Of a stretch of DNA of 64,000 nucleotides, positions 22,820 through 32,097 are shown piece after piece. The stretch's first letter is position 1, and each line of letters starts with the position of its first letter. Source of the DNA: Photorhabdus namnaonensis. Lineage in GTDB: Bacteria > Pseudomonadota > Gammaproteobacteria > Enterobacterales > Enterobacteriaceae. Location of the stretch: assembly GCF_001684335.1 (NCBI RefSeq), contig NZ_LOIC01000063.1, forward strand, positions 824-64,823, given 5' to 3'. Position numbers and translations under genes: made by a program. Below the pieces are notes generated by a model. The model was not told where the DNA came from and made no database searches. It saw nothing but the letters and a program-made list of their open reading frames with translations.

Positions 22820-24562
22820 TCAAATAGCCGTGATTTGGCCTTGATGATATTTCATCCATGAGAGCTGTCGGAAAATGGTGCAGTTTTCCTGAACGGACAG
22901 TACCCCGGATGCACCATTGAGATGGAAATTACTTTGAAGTTGAACCTGGCTGAATTGATTTGCTAATGACCAGGCATCAATGCCCATAGCGTAAAGGCGC
23001 ATCAAAGAGTAATCATTTGCAAATTTACTCGCTGCTTGCTGCATCAGCGGCAAGTTAGCACCGGCGATTAAGGGAATGTCGCTGAATTGCATTCCTTCCA
23101 TCTCCAGACGGAAATCGGGACCGACGCCGGCCTGATTACTACGGGAACTTGCATAAAGGGCGGGCTTATCACGGGAACTGATCGCCATATCAATCATTGT
23201 CTTAATCAGCGTCAGTTCATCCAGAGTAGAAACAATATAAACTGCATCCACTGAGCCGCCGGTAGAGGTAGGAATGACATCGGTGTTTATCTGAGGGATT
23301 TCCAGATCACCAATGGCGATTGATGTAGGTTGATTGCTTGTGACATTGACGGCTGTTCCGGTTAGGCGGATACCCGTACCTCTATTAATTAATTGTTTCA
23401 GTTCGGCGGAAGAGCCAAAGGTTTGTTGCAGAACAGTATGCCCCCCTTGTTTTTGCCATTCCTGTGCAAAGGCGTTGGCAATGCGGTCGCCAAAAGTCCC
23501 TCTGGGGACCAAAATAAGAGGATTCTGTTTCTGTTGCTGCCAAATGTGTTCCGCAGCATTTTTCGCTTCATCTTCTGGTGATAAAGAAAAATAGCAGATA
23601 TTGGACTGTGGTTGAGCATTATCTAACTCATTGAGTACTAACATATTTAATGAAGTATTTATCTGAGCGAGTTTAACCACATCGGGTTTAAGTAACGGTC
23701 CGACAACTAAACTCACGCCGTCCTGCTTAGCCTGAATGAATAAATTTTCCAATGGCTGACTGGCGGTGTCATAGATTTTAACCTGTTGTGTATTAATCGG
23801 CGCATTGGCTATGACAGGGGTTGTCTGAATAGTTGGTGTTGCTGATTCTACGGGCGCCGCTTCACTGGGGGAGATACCGGCAGAAACCACGTCATTTGAC
23901 GCACTATCGTTGTCTGCTATAGATAAATTTTCCGGGTTTTCTGTTGGCAGTGATGGACTTGGTAAACCGGCCTGAGCATCAAGAAAACCTTGGCGAATGG
24001 CTTCACCGAATACTTTTGCTTGACCACTTAATGGCAGGAACAGAGCTAGATGGATATTTGTATCTTGCTGTTGGATGGCTGCCTGTTGTAACTGAGTTGG
24101 GAGTGACAATGCGGCAGGGTTTTGTGGATAACGAATTTTCCAGTCATGGATAGCCGCCTGTAGTTTGTCAGAGTCCTGTTTGTTATCCTGATAGGCGCTG
24201 AGTAAGTCCAGCCAGCCTTGCAGAACATTTTCATCAGCGTTGATGACTAACCCTCGGCGCTCTTGTGGTGAAAGACGGGTCAACATTTGCCAGGTGTCAT
24301 CAATATTTTTTTGATGAGCCGCACTCTCTTTCAGAAGTGGTTCCTGAGCGATATAAGCACGGATGACATCAAGAGAAGGTTCGCCATGAGCGGCATCAAT
24401 GATGGATTGATAACGGGCGATTTCTGTACTGATTTTGTCCTGAATTTGCGAAGGTTGCTGTCCCTGTTGGTCAGGTACGGTACATCCTGCGATGATCATA
24501 ACTGCCAGCATGGCTGAACAGACTAAACCAGTTTTGATACGCACAAAAATTGAGGAAAGCAT
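22820..24562 (-). CDS. lpoA: Penicillin-binding protein activator LpoA
   Basis: LpoA is an outer-membrane lipoprotein that reaches through the periplasm to activate PBP1A. The product from 24562 is 580 residues. A signal peptide ends in the lipobox IIAGC (Cys27), followed by a TPR-like N-domain (about 30-220), a low-complexity Pro/Thr/Ser/Ala linker (about 220-270), and a C-terminal periplasmic-binding-protein-like domain. The upstream in-frame start at 24634 would add 24 residues and overlap rsmI, so I reject it. E. coli LpoA has a longer linker (678 residues). It is divergent from rsmI. Confidence 0.93.
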   Translation of the reverse strand: MLSSIFVRIKTGLVCSAMLAVMIIAGCTVPDQQGQQPSQIQDKISTEIARYQSIIDAAHGEPSLDVIRAYIAQEPLLKESAAHQKNIDDTWQMLTRLSPQERRGLVINADENVLQGWLDLLSAYQDNKQDSDKLQAAIHDWKIRYPQNPAALSLPTQLQQAAIQQQDTNIHLALFLPLSGQAKVFGEAIRQGFLDAQAGLPSPSLPTENPENLSIADNDSASNDVVSAGISPSEAAPVESATPTIQTTPVIANAPINTQQVKIYDTASQPLENLFIQAKQDGVSLVVGPLLKPDVVKLAQINTSLNMLVLNELDNAQPQSNICYFSLSPEDEAKNAAEHIWQQQKQNPLILVPRGTFGDRIANAFAQEWQKQGGHTVLQQTFGSSAELKQLINRGTGIRLTGTAVNVTSNQPTSIAIGDLEIPQINTDVIPTSTGGSVDAVYIVSTLDELTLIKTMIDMAISSRDKPALYASSRSNQAGVGPDFRLEMEGMQFSDIPLIAGANLPLMQQAASKFANDYSLMRLYAMGIDAWSLANQFSQVQLQSNFHLNGASGVLSVQENCTIFRQLSWMKYHQGQITAI

Positions 24563-24625
24563 ACTGTATCCAGCGATGTTTTTTTCAAAGATGCTCAATT
24601 TTAAATCGGCCATTCGGATGAAACA

Positions 24626-25492
24626 ATGAATCAACCTAATCGAGCAGTGGTTACGACATCCACGCTATATGTTGTGCCAACCCCCATTGGAAACCTGGGT
24701 GATATCACTCAGCGTGCGCTTGAAGTTCTTGAGCATGTCGATCTGATTGCTGCCGAAGATACGCGACATACTGGCTTGTTGCTTCAACATTTTGCCATTA
24801 ATGCGCGCATGTTCGCACTTCATGATCATAATGAACAGCAGAAAGCAGATCAATTAATTACAAAGCTCCAACAAGGGCAAAGTATTGCATTAGTCTCTGA
24901 TGCAGGAACGCCTCTGATTAATGATCCTGGTTATCATGTGGTTCGCCGTTGTCGTGAAGCCGGTATTCGTGTTGTCCCACTTCCGGGGCCTTGTGCGGCG
25001 ATAACCGCCTTGTCTGCTGCGGGTCTGCCATCAGATCGTTTCTGTTACGAAGGATTTTTGCCCGCAAAACGTAAAAGCCGGAGTGATACGTTGCGGGCTT
25101 TGGAACAGGAGTCGCGCACATTAATTTTTTATGAATCTACTCATCGTCTGATCGATAGTTTGGAAGATATGGTTGAAGTGTGGGGAGCTGAACGTTACGT
25201 CGTGCTGGCGCGAGAATTGACAAAAACTTGGGAATCTATTCAGGGGATGCCAGTAGGTGAACTGTTGGCGTGGGTTAAGGAAGATGAAACCCGTCGCCGT
25301 GGTGAAATGGTATTGATCGTTGAAAGCTATAAAAAACTGGATGACGATGTTTTGCCTCCAGAGGCATTAAGAACACTGTCGCTTCTTCAACAAGAATTAC
25401 CGTTGAAAAAAGCGGCTGCATTGGCGGCAGAGATTCATGGTGTGAAGAAAAATGCGCTTTATCGTCATGGGTTGGGACAGAGTGAAGAATAA
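24626..25492 (+). CDS. rsmI: 16S rRNA (cytidine-1402 2'-O) methyltransferase RsmI
   Basis: RsmI methylates the ribose of C1402 in the 16S rRNA decoding centre. It is a tetrapyrrole-methylase-fold enzyme of 288 residues, with the N-terminal [19 protein letters not shown] motif, [12 protein letters not shown], the SAM-binding region [13 protein letters not shown], and [18 protein letters not shown]. Length and context (divergent from lpoA, next to rnpB) match E. coli. Confidence 0.96.
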   Translation: MNQPNRAVVTTSTLYVVPTPIGNLGDITQRALEVLEHVDLIAAEDTRHTGLLLQHFAINARMFALHDHNEQQKADQLITKLQQGQSIALVSDAGTPLINDPGYHVVRRCREAGIRVVPLPGPCAAITALSAAGLPSDRFCYEGFLPAKRKSRSDTLRALEQESRTLIFYESTHRLIDSLEDMVEVWGAERYVVLARELTKTWESIQGMPVGELLAWVKEDETRRRGEMVLIVESYKKLDDDVLPPEALRTLSLLQQELPLKKAAALAAEIHGVKKNALYRHGLGQSEE

Positions 25493-25533
25493 TGGTAATT
25501 GCTGATATACCGGGCAGATAATCAGTAAATGCC

Positions 25534-25660
25534 TATACCCGTCATCTTTCAAGTTGCCTCTTTGTTGGCTGCACTCGCTCACCCCGGTCACATAGTTTGC
25601 TATGCTCCCGGGGATTCACTCCCTTGCCGTCGCGATGCATCTTGAAATCCATAGGGTATA
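25534..25660. repeat. ERIC-type palindromic element, copy 1
   Basis: This is a 127-bp imperfect palindrome, bounded by TATACCC and GGGTATA. Its centre carries the ERIC words CGCTCACCCCGGTCAC and CCCGGGGATTCACTCCC. It is nearly identical to the copy at 29094-29220, which has the same length and ends. Such elements are non-autonomous and common in this group's intergenic DNA. Its right end abuts the rnpB promoter. Confidence 0.9.
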
Positions 25661-25687
25661 TACATCGTCAGGCAAACCCCTTATAAT
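25659..25687 (+). promoter_or_regulatory. rnpB promoter
   Basis: A perfect -10 TATAAT (25682-25687) lies 7 bases before the expected RNase P RNA 5' end, with TATACA as -35 (25659-25664, 4 of 6 matches) at the ideal 17-base spacing. The -35 shares two bases with the ERIC element. Confidence 0.7.
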
Positions 25688-25694
25688 CCGCCGC

Positions 25695-26068
<374 letters not shown>

Positions 26069-26075
26069 AAAATTT

Positions 26076-26107
26076 AGCCCCATTAGATTAATCTGATGGG
26101 GCTTTCA
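26076..26107 (+). terminator. rnpB terminator
   Basis: AGCCCCATTAGA and TCTGATGGGGCT form a long stem (one G-U pair) with a short TTAA loop, followed by a T-rich stretch, 8 bases after the RNase P RNA. Confidence 0.85.
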
Positions 26108-26112
26108 CTTTT

Positions 26113-26814
26113 CTAAGCAGCCAGATCAATTAACAGCCCTTGAAATTCAGTATCTGCTTTTAAAACCAAACGATTTTCTTCATGAATAAAAGCGCCATCT
26201 CCGCATTTAATCAAAATGTTGTCTTTGGAATTGCCTCTTATTTTTATATTTCCGTTTAGGGATTGCAGGTAGGCATGTTTTCCCTTCAATTGCAGATGAT
26301 GAGATTGATTTTTAGTAAGGAAAATATGATTTACCCACACTTGCTGACGTAATTGCATACTGCCATCTTCTGCGGTTGGAGAAGCTAGCATAGCCAATGG
26401 TTGTTCTGGTAGCTCCATCCTTTGCAATGGTAAGCTTTCCTGCTGAGGAAAGGCATTCAGCCAAAGCTGCAAGCGCGTCAGTGGTTTGTTAGTACTGGCA
26501 TTATATTCACTGTAGCTGATGCCTTGGCGGGTAGAAAATAGCAAACATTCTCCCTTGCGGGCTCTGATGTAGTTGCCTTCGCTGTCACGGTATTCTGCTT
26601 CACCTTGTAGAATAATATTCAATATATCCACATGTGGATAGGATTTAGGTTGGAAAGCGGCTTTGGGGGCGATGACTTCTTGATTGAGTACACGTAGTGC
26701 GCCATAACCTAAAAACTTTGGGTCAAAATAGTGACCAAATGAAAATGTATAACGAGCCTGTAGCCAACCATAGTCAGCTTTCCCACATTGTTTTGCTGTT
26801 CTATTTATAATCAT
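26113..26814 (-). CDS. yhaK: Pirin-like bicupin protein YhaK
   Basis: YhaK is a cytosolic bicupin related to pirins; in E. coli it is reported to be sensitive to reactive oxygen and nitrogen. The 233-residue product starts MIINRTAKQCGKADYGWLQARY and carries FSFGHYFDPKFLGYGALRV and YPHVDILNIILQGEAEYRDSEG, the pirin N-cupin signatures. The upstream in-frame Met (26844) lies outside the conserved start, so 26814 is preferred. It is divergent from the LysR gene yhaJ, as in E. coli. Confidence 0.93.
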   Translation of the reverse strand: MIINRTAKQCGKADYGWLQARYTFSFGHYFDPKFLGYGALRVLNQEVIAPKAAFQPKSYPHVDILNIILQGEAEYRDSEGNYIRARKGECLLFSTRQGISYSEYNASTNKPLTRLQLWLNAFPQQESLPLQRMELPEQPLAMLASPTAEDGSMQLRQQVWVNHIFLTKNQSHHLQLKGKHAYLQSLNGNIKIRGNSKDNILIKCGDGAFIHEENRLVLKADTEFQGLLIDLAA

Positions 26815-26925
26815 GATGGCGGTTACCTTGAAAAAAACACACACTAAGAATAGTAATTATCTGGACGGCGAAATGTTAGCCAGTTAATCTGGTCGCCATA
26901 TTCAAATTTCCTGATTGAGAAAAAT

Positions 26926-27822
26926 ATGAGCAAAGAACGAGCGCTTACACTGGAATCTCTCCGGGTCATGGATGCGATTGACCGGCGGGGAAGTTTTGCT
27001 GCGGCTGCTGATGAGCTTGGCCGTGTTCCTTCTGCACTTAGCTATACGATGCAAAAATTAGAAGAAGAGTTGGATGTGGTGCTGTTTGACCGTTCAGGTC
27101 ACAGAACTAAATTCACCAATGTTGGTCGCATGTTGCTTGAGCGTGGACGTCAATTGCTTGAAGCTGCTGATAAATTAACTGCTGATGCAGAAGCGTTAGC
27201 GAGAGGCTGGGAAACTCACATGACAATTGTTTGTGAAGCGTTGGTTCCTGCTTCTTCATTATTCCCGTTAGTGGGTAAGCTTGCTCAAAAATCGAACACT
27301 CAGCTCTCTTTATTGACGGAGGTTTTGGCTGGTGCATGGGAGAGGTTGGAAACAGGTCGGGCGGATATTGTTATTGCACCAGATATGCATTTTCGCGCAT
27401 CGGCAGAAATTAATTCGCGTCAGCTTTACAGTATTACCAATGTTTATGTCGCTAGCCCTGATCATCCTATACATCAGGAGCCTGAGCCTTTGTCCGATGT
27501 CACGAGGGTGAAGTATCGTGGTATTGCCGTGGCGGATACAGCGAGGGAGCGACCGGTATTGACGGTTCAATTGTTAGATAAACAACAGCGTTTGACAGTA
27601 AGTTCTCTGGAAGATAAACGCCGTGCTCTCTTAGCTGGATTGGGCGTTGCTACCATGCCTTATCCTATGGTGGAACAAGATATTGCAGAGGGTCGTTTGC
27701 GGGTGATTAGTTCTGAATACAGCCATGACACAAATGTCATTATGGCATGGCGACGAGACAGCATGGGGGAAGCTAAGTCTTGGTGTTTACGGGAAATCCC
27801 TAAATTGTTTGTTAGTCGGTAA
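26926..27822 (+). CDS. yhaJ: LysR-type regulator YhaJ
   Basis: This is a 298-residue LysR-family activator with an N-terminal winged helix-turn-helix (about residues 8-66, FAAAADELGRVPSALSYTMQ) and a substrate-binding domain (about 90-295). In E. coli YhaJ activates yqjF in response to nitroaromatic breakdown products and can affect virulence genes. Here yqjF is nearby (30828-31223), but an accessory island lies between. It is divergent from yhaK, with about 110 bases shared for control. A terminator at 27926-27960 follows. Confidence 0.92.
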   Translation: MSKERALTLESLRVMDAIDRRGSFAAAADELGRVPSALSYTMQKLEEELDVVLFDRSGHRTKFTNVGRMLLERGRQLLEAADKLTADAEALARGWETHMTIVCEALVPASSLFPLVGKLAQKSNTQLSLLTEVLAGAWERLETGRADIVIAPDMHFRASAEINSRQLYSITNVYVASPDHPIHQEPEPLSDVTRVKYRGIAVADTARERPVLTVQLLDKQQRLTVSSLEDKRRALLAGLGVATMPYPMVEQDIAEGRLRVISSEYSHDTNVIMAWRRDSMGEAKSWCLREIPKLFVSR

Positions 27823-27925
27823 GTGGAAGCGATGTGAGCAATCAAAATTAGAAGACAGGCTGAAAAAAACATGATTCGATGATTGCTTAACTTGTGTTTT
27901 CCTGCGCCCTTAATCTGATTGCCGA

Positions 27926-27960
27926 AAGAGCTTGGCGGTTTTGCTACCAAGCTCTTTTTT
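27926..27960 (+). terminator. Terminator after yhaJ
   Basis: AAGAGCTTGG pairs with CCAAGCTCTT across an 11-base loop, followed by TTTTT, about 100 bases past the yhaJ stop. Confidence 0.8.
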
Positions 27961-28303
27961 GAGCAGAGTTGTCATCACTGGTAGGTGTAAATTTTGTGAT
28001 CTCTATTCGCTGAGTATTGATGGTTCTATTTTTTTGTGCCAGACAGTGATAAAAACAGGGAGACTTTCGTATTTATTAATAACACCAGAGCGGTTTTCCC
28101 CTAGGTCAGAATGGTTACCCTGATGTCAATATATTCTTATAGGGTTGTTGGCTCTATTATTGTGTATCTTTTCTTTAATCAATGGCAACAAATAGGACAG
28201 ATCATAGTGCATTTTTCTTTGGCAAGAAAGATGCTACTATAACAACTACCTGACTTTCTGAAAAATTGTACTTATTAGCCTAATTCGTCTCAATTTATTA
28301 TTT
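27961..28303. other. Intergenic region at the left end of the accessory island
   Basis: About 340 bases lie between the yhaJ terminator and the convergent unknown gene. No frame, RNA or repeat was recognised. Confidence 0.4.
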
Positions 28304-29074
28304 TTAGCCAAAATGATCTTTTGCCATATGATATTGTTTGAGAAGATCATCAGTATTATCGTATGTGACAGACCAGCTACTTAGGTTAATTGTTGTGTTA
28401 TGTTCAGCACTGTCTTTGTTCTTCTTTTTATAATCTTTTATTTGTAGTCTCCAACGTATTCCTAATACCCCGATTCCATCGCCTGTGTTTTTTTCTTTAT
28501 CGAAATTATCTATTAGTAAGAGGAGTTTTATTCTCCACCCAGAATCATAGTCTTGGATATTGTCATCGTTAATTGAGCTTAGGAGATTTGTTAGCGCAGA
28601 TTCCATATCTGTTTTGTCCAGAGGTTCTACTAGAGTCTCAGAAGATCCCCTAGCAATTTGGATAAAGGCGCTTTTCACTGCCTCTACGTTATCATATTTA
28701 TCTGTTGATTCTGGTGGGTTATCCTCATTTCCCGCAAATGTACTACAATTTTCCTCTAGCCATTTAAAATGTTCCGGTACACCAATATAAATTAGTTTCG
28801 TTTTGTATCCGAGGGCATCATCCTCTGGTGACCAGTTAGCTTTGGATGTATGTACGAAATTATCAGCGATATACTCCCCAATTCCAAATGACTGTGTACT
28901 TCCTGTAATTAGTTGTTTTCTTACGTCCTCAATATATTCTGAGAGTAAACTTTCATCCGTAAGATCACATGTTAATCCAAGAGCAGTCAATTGTGCCTTT
29001 AAGTCACTTGCGGATAGTTGGTCTGGTGTGTCTTTTCTTAATTTCACATTTATTTTTTTACCATGAATAGTCAT
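28304..29074 (-). CDS. Unrecognised 256-residue cytosolic protein
   Basis: I do not recognise this protein. It is hydrophilic and acidic, with no signal peptide or membrane segment. It opens with a short strand-rich segment (MTIHGKKINVKLRKDTPDQL) and ends in a segment with WRLQIKDYKKKNKD and NLSSWSVTYDNTDD. It contains one Cys in the N-terminal third and one in ENCSTFAG. GGAG eight bases before 29074 supports the start. It sits in a non-syntenic island between yhaJ and yqjF with an ERIC copy immediately upstream, suggesting lineage-specific acquired DNA. No function can be given. Confidence 0.6.
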   Translation of the reverse strand: MTIHGKKINVKLRKDTPDQLSASDLKAQLTALGLTCDLTDESLLSEYIEDVRKQLITGSTQSFGIGEYIADNFVHTSKANWSPEDDALGYKTKLIYIGVPEHFKWLEENCSTFAGNEDNPPESTDKYDNVEAVKSAFIQIARGSSETLVEPLDKTDMESALTNLLSSINDDNIQDYDSGWRIKLLLLIDNFDKEKNTGDGIGVLGIRWRLQIKDYKKKNKDSAEHNTTINLSSWSVTYDNTDDLLKQYHMAKDHFG

Positions 29075-29093
29075 AAATTCTCCGTTATTATTC

Positions 29094-29220
29094 TATACCC
29101 GTCATCTTTCAAGTTGCCTCTTTGTTGGCTGCACTCACTCACCCCGGTCACATAGTTATCTATGCTCCCGGGGATTCGCTCCCTTGCCGTCGCGATGCAT
29201 CTCGAAATCCATAGGGTATA
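29094..29220. repeat. ERIC-type palindromic element, copy 2
   Basis: Same 127-bp element as at 25534-25660, with the same TATACCC/GGGTATA ends and a handful of differences (for example in the central loop AGTTATCT against AGTTTGCT). It lies 20 bases upstream of the unknown gene that starts at 29074, where it may sit in its leader. Confidence 0.9.
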
Positions 29221-29297
29221 TGGGGATTAAATGTTGATTTAACAATGCATTATAGGTACATTGATTAATATTAGCTCTATTTTTCTAGCTTAGAATT

Positions 29298-29636
29298 TTA
29301 TGGTCTATAAATTAATTCAATGCCTCTTAAATTGCCAAGTCTTACGCAAATATTAACTTCTAATGCATTGAGATAAGCATTATTACTCATATCATAGAGC
29401 CCATAAACACCGTTACCCTCTGTAATACCGGGGGTTAGATATGTATCGTACCATTTCCCTTCTACTAATACATTCATAGCAGGTCCATTTCCATTTTGGT
29501 TGCTTGTAATATTTATACTACTTATAGATGTATTAGTAATTAATTTACCGTCGCAAACATCATTTAATTTCCCTGCTCCGGCAGCATAAAATGGCATTAA
29601 ACAAATAATGGTATAAGCAATTGAACTATATTTCAT
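29298..29636 (-). CDS. Small predicted secreted protein of unknown function
   Basis: The 112-residue product has a clear Sec signal peptide (about residues 1-20, ending FYAAGA-G). The mature protein of about 90 residues has cysteines in NDVCDGK and VNICVRL that could form one disulfide bond. It is strand-rich and Asn/Gly-rich (MNVLVEGKWYDTYLTPG). Size and layout loosely recall small secreted beta proteins such as AB5 toxin B subunits, but I see no family motif, so this is only a thought. GGAAGAC four bases before 29636 supports the start. It lies alone in the AT-rich island between ERIC copy 2 and yqjF. Confidence 0.55.
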   Translation of the reverse strand: MKYSSIAYTIICLMPFYAAGAGKLNDVCDGKLITNTSISSINITSNQNGNGPAMNVLVEGKWYDTYLTPGITEGNGVYGLYDMSNNAYLNALEVNICVRLGNLRGIELIYRP

Positions 29637-30665
29637 TTGTCTTCCCTATTCGTTTATTGTATGAAGGATTCTGTGAATTATCTGGTACAGGTATTTTGGT
29701 GAAATTAAGACACGATTATTTAAATTTAAATACTAACTATTAACCTGAGTTACTATCAATATTTTTAGTGGATTTCATATTGCTTAAATGATTTTCTAAT
29801 GTATGTAGTTATGTGTCAAGTTGTTTTTTTAGTTTTTTGTGTCAATTGGGAGTATTATTGATTTATCTCTTTAAACTCGGATTTTTATTTCTTTTATTCA
29901 ATTGTTATGGTTTTTTTAATTTCACACTGCAATTTAAAAAGCAATCGGTTGTTAAAAAAACGATTTTATTAATATTGTTTTGCGATAAAGGTGGTTGTAA
30001 TATAATAAGTGTGGCTATTGTTGAAAAGGTTTTTAATTTAATGTGATAATGTTGGTTTTTTATTATTTTATTGTCTGGAATGTAATGAGTGATAATTATG
30101 TGAGGAAAATATGTTAATCGTGAAGTTAAATAATGAAAATGTGTGAGTTTTAATTTAAATTCCTATATAAATAATTATTAGACGTTTTAATAGTAATGGT
30201 TTATTGTGAAATAATAAAGTAATTTAATTATAATAAGAGATCAAAGATTATTTTTTAAATATGATAATGACTGATTCATGCTTGAAATATATTATTTTCT
30301 ATTTTTGAATATAATATCATTAATATAGAGTAATTTTTTCATTTTACTGGAGTAAATGAAATGAATTTAAATAATTATATTGTGATTAAAAAATTTAATT
30401 TGATTAAATAATCTTTAAATATATTTAAGTTAATTGTTGTTTATTTAAATTAGCGGTGTGGATGTTAATGTAATTTACACTGAAAACTCTATGCTCTTTA
30501 TATTAAATTATTAATGGTTATCTTAATATGTTAATTTATCATCGAACATGGATTTAATTATTTCCTGCCGAGAAGTGAGATGATTATTTATTTTGATAAA
30601 ATAACTATTTTATCAGAGTCACTGTGATTCAATCGAAGTTTAGCTTATTGATTAAAGTTAAAGTG
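29637..30665. other. Very AT-rich non-coding stretch of the accessory island
   Basis: About 1 kb of strongly AT-rich DNA. The only frame of note (77 codons, 29813-30046) starts with a Phe/Leu-rich run typical of T-rich noise and has no clear ribosome-binding site, so I leave it out. No transposase or repeat ends were recognised. It must carry the promoter of the secreted-protein gene and might bind H-NS-like silencers. Confidence 0.5.
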
Positions 30666-30694
30666 AGCCGAAAGATCTTTGGGATCTTTCGGCT
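30666..30694. terminator. Strong hairpin between the island and yqjF
   Basis: A perfect 12-bp stem (AGCCGAAAGATC / GATCTTTCGGCT) encloses a 5-base loop. T tracts are weak on both sides. It lies about 130 bases downstream of the yqjF stop and could end that leftward transcript. Confidence 0.55.
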
Positions 30695-30696
30695 TG

Positions 30697-30813
30697 CTAT
30701 TTACCTTTAGGCTGAATATTGGATATCTGGCTGATAAAATCCTTGAGCGAGAGTGAGATTTTGAGCGTTTCACCTTCTGCCTGGAAACTGTTATTTTTCA
30801 GATTCAGGACGAG
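30697..30813 (-). pseudogene. Possible gene relic, 38 codons without a start
   Basis: Read leftward just after yqjF, 38 sense codons between a TGA and a TAG encode a protein-like tail: LVLNLKNNSFQAEGE, then TLKISLSLKDFISQ and ISNIQPKGK. Composition looks more like coding sequence than the surrounding AT-rich DNA. It could be the 3' end of a gene lost when the island formed. In E. coli yqjG, yhaH and yhaI lie in this interval. I cannot match it to any of them. Confidence 0.25.
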
Positions 30814-30827
30814 TCACAGGCAGGATA

Positions 30828-31223
30828 TTACCAGTTTCTCTTCATCAGGCGGTCAATACTGAATTTACCTGGGCCTGTGATAGCCAGTAACAGATAACCT
30901 CCACCTATGGTCAGGTTTTTGAGAAACATAGTCTGGTTCATGCCTTCAGCAAAATTGCTGTGGAAGAGTATCGCAGTCAACACACAGAAACCAAAGGTAA
31001 ATAACGCGGTGGTGCGAGTTAAGAAACCAAATAGAACTGCCAGACCACCACCCAATTCAAGTAAGATCGTCAGTGGTAATAGAAAGCCAGGGACGCCCAT
31101 AGCGTTCATATATTGCTGAGTGCCTGCGTAGGAATCACCTAATTTTCCATAACCTGCAACGATAAACAGAATCGGCATTAAAATGCGAGCCAGTAACAAG
31201 GCACTATCTTCAAATTTTTTCAT
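30828..31223 (-). CDS. yqjF: DoxX-family inner-membrane protein YqjF
   Basis: This is a 131-residue membrane protein of the DoxX family with four membrane segments (about residues 8-28, 47-67, 72-92 and 100-120). It carries the conserved GYGKLGDSYAGTQQYM and LPLTILLELGGGLAVLFG segments. In E. coli yqjF is the YhaJ-activated gene used as a nitroaromatic reporter. The in-frame start at 31310 would add 29 polar residues; 31223 has CAGGAGTT before it and matches the family start MKKFEDSALL. Confidence 0.9.
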   Translation of the reverse strand: MKKFEDSALLLARILMPILFIVAGYGKLGDSYAGTQQYMNAMGVPGFLLPLTILLELGGGLAVLFGFLTRTTALFTFGFCVLTAILFHSNFAEGMNQTMFLKNLTIGGGYLLLAITGPGKFSIDRLMKRNW

Positions 31224-31447
31224 TAACAACTCCTGAGACACTGAAAAATAATAATAATTTGTTTGATGATTAACTTGTACCAACTCGAAATAGCACAATT
31301 TGTTAATCATTAACGGATGGAATGTATACTAAAGAGAGACGAGCTTAGTTGTAAGCAAGGATTATTAACAATTTTATACAAAGTTTTTGAATATAAGCAA
31401 CGAGAGTAATCATCAACGAAGGATATTATGAAGAATTATTACCATTT

Positions 31448-31702
31448 TCATTTCAATAGTCGAATGATATAGCGTGACAAATGATAGAACTTCACCGGAT
31501 GGCGGAGGCTATATAAAGAGATAGCGTGGATTGCAGGTCGCAGATAGGGTTTTAATGACAAAAGCTTCTGCCAGCTTTTGTCATAAGGTTCAATGAAGTT
31601 CTTCCAGAGCTGTGTACTGTTGGAAAGTTCAAGTCGTTGTAGCTGGATATTTCTGAGTAACTGCTGTTTTCTCAGCTTTTTTTCCTGACGTTGTTTACTC
31701 AT
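31448..31702 (-). CDS. yqjK: YqjK-family protein
   Basis: The 84-residue product starts MSKQRQEKKLRKQQLLRNIQLQR and matches the small basic YqjK family found after yqjE in enterobacteria. The N-terminal half is a basic helix; the rest is mildly hydrophobic. Its ATG overlaps the end of yqjE by 8 bases, which supports translational coupling and this start over the longer frame. Function is unknown. Confidence 0.85.
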   Translation of the reverse strand: MSKQRQEKKLRKQQLLRNIQLQRLELSNSTQLWKNFIEPYDKSWQKLLSLKPYLRPAIHAISLYSLRHPVKFYHLSRYIIRLLK

Positions 31703-32096
31703 TACTGTAATCTTCCAGCATTTCTCGGTCGATCTTGAGTTGCTCGCGAGTCGCGCTAAGTAATGTTGAACTTTTCGCTTTCCTAATGGTCCATATAAGG
31801 CCAATAAGCGCCAGAACGAGTAGTGTGCCAGTGGTACTCGCTAATACGGTAAAACGCCAGTTGGGATCGATAGCCCAAAAAATCATAACAAGTAAACACA
31901 TGAGGCCGAAAGCGGTGAGCAGTAATGTCAGGCTGGCTATGACTATCAGTTGTATCAAAGTGGCTTTTTCTTTTTCCAACTCTACAACAATGAGTTGTAA
32001 ACGAGTTTCTACTATCTCGACAGCAACAGTGGCAATACGTTGGAGAATATCAAGGACCCCTTTACCGGGGCCTTGAGATTTGGATGAGTTACTCAT
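31695..32096 (-). CDS. yqjE: Inner-membrane protein YqjE
   Basis: This is a 133-residue member of the phage-holin-superfamily III / YqjE family (DUF1469). A short cytoplasmic amphipathic segment (residues 10-45) precedes two membrane segments (about 48-72 and 80-104) and a charged C-terminal helix. It belongs to the yqjD-E-K cluster, associated in E. coli with stationary-phase membrane and ribosome localisation. It lies one base after yqjD and overlaps yqjK. Confidence 0.9.
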   Translation of the reverse strand: MSNSSKSQGPGKGVLDILQRIATVAVEIVETRLQLIVVELEKEKATLIQLIVIASLTLLLTAFGLMCLLVMIFWAIDPNWRFTVLASTTGTLLVLALIGLIWTIRKAKSSTLLSATREQLKIDREMLEDYSNE

Positions 32097-32097
32097 A

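Noticed and set aside
29813-30046. 77-codon rightward frame rich in Phe and Leu
   Set aside because: Composition is what T-rich DNA gives by chance; no ribosome-binding site or family pattern.
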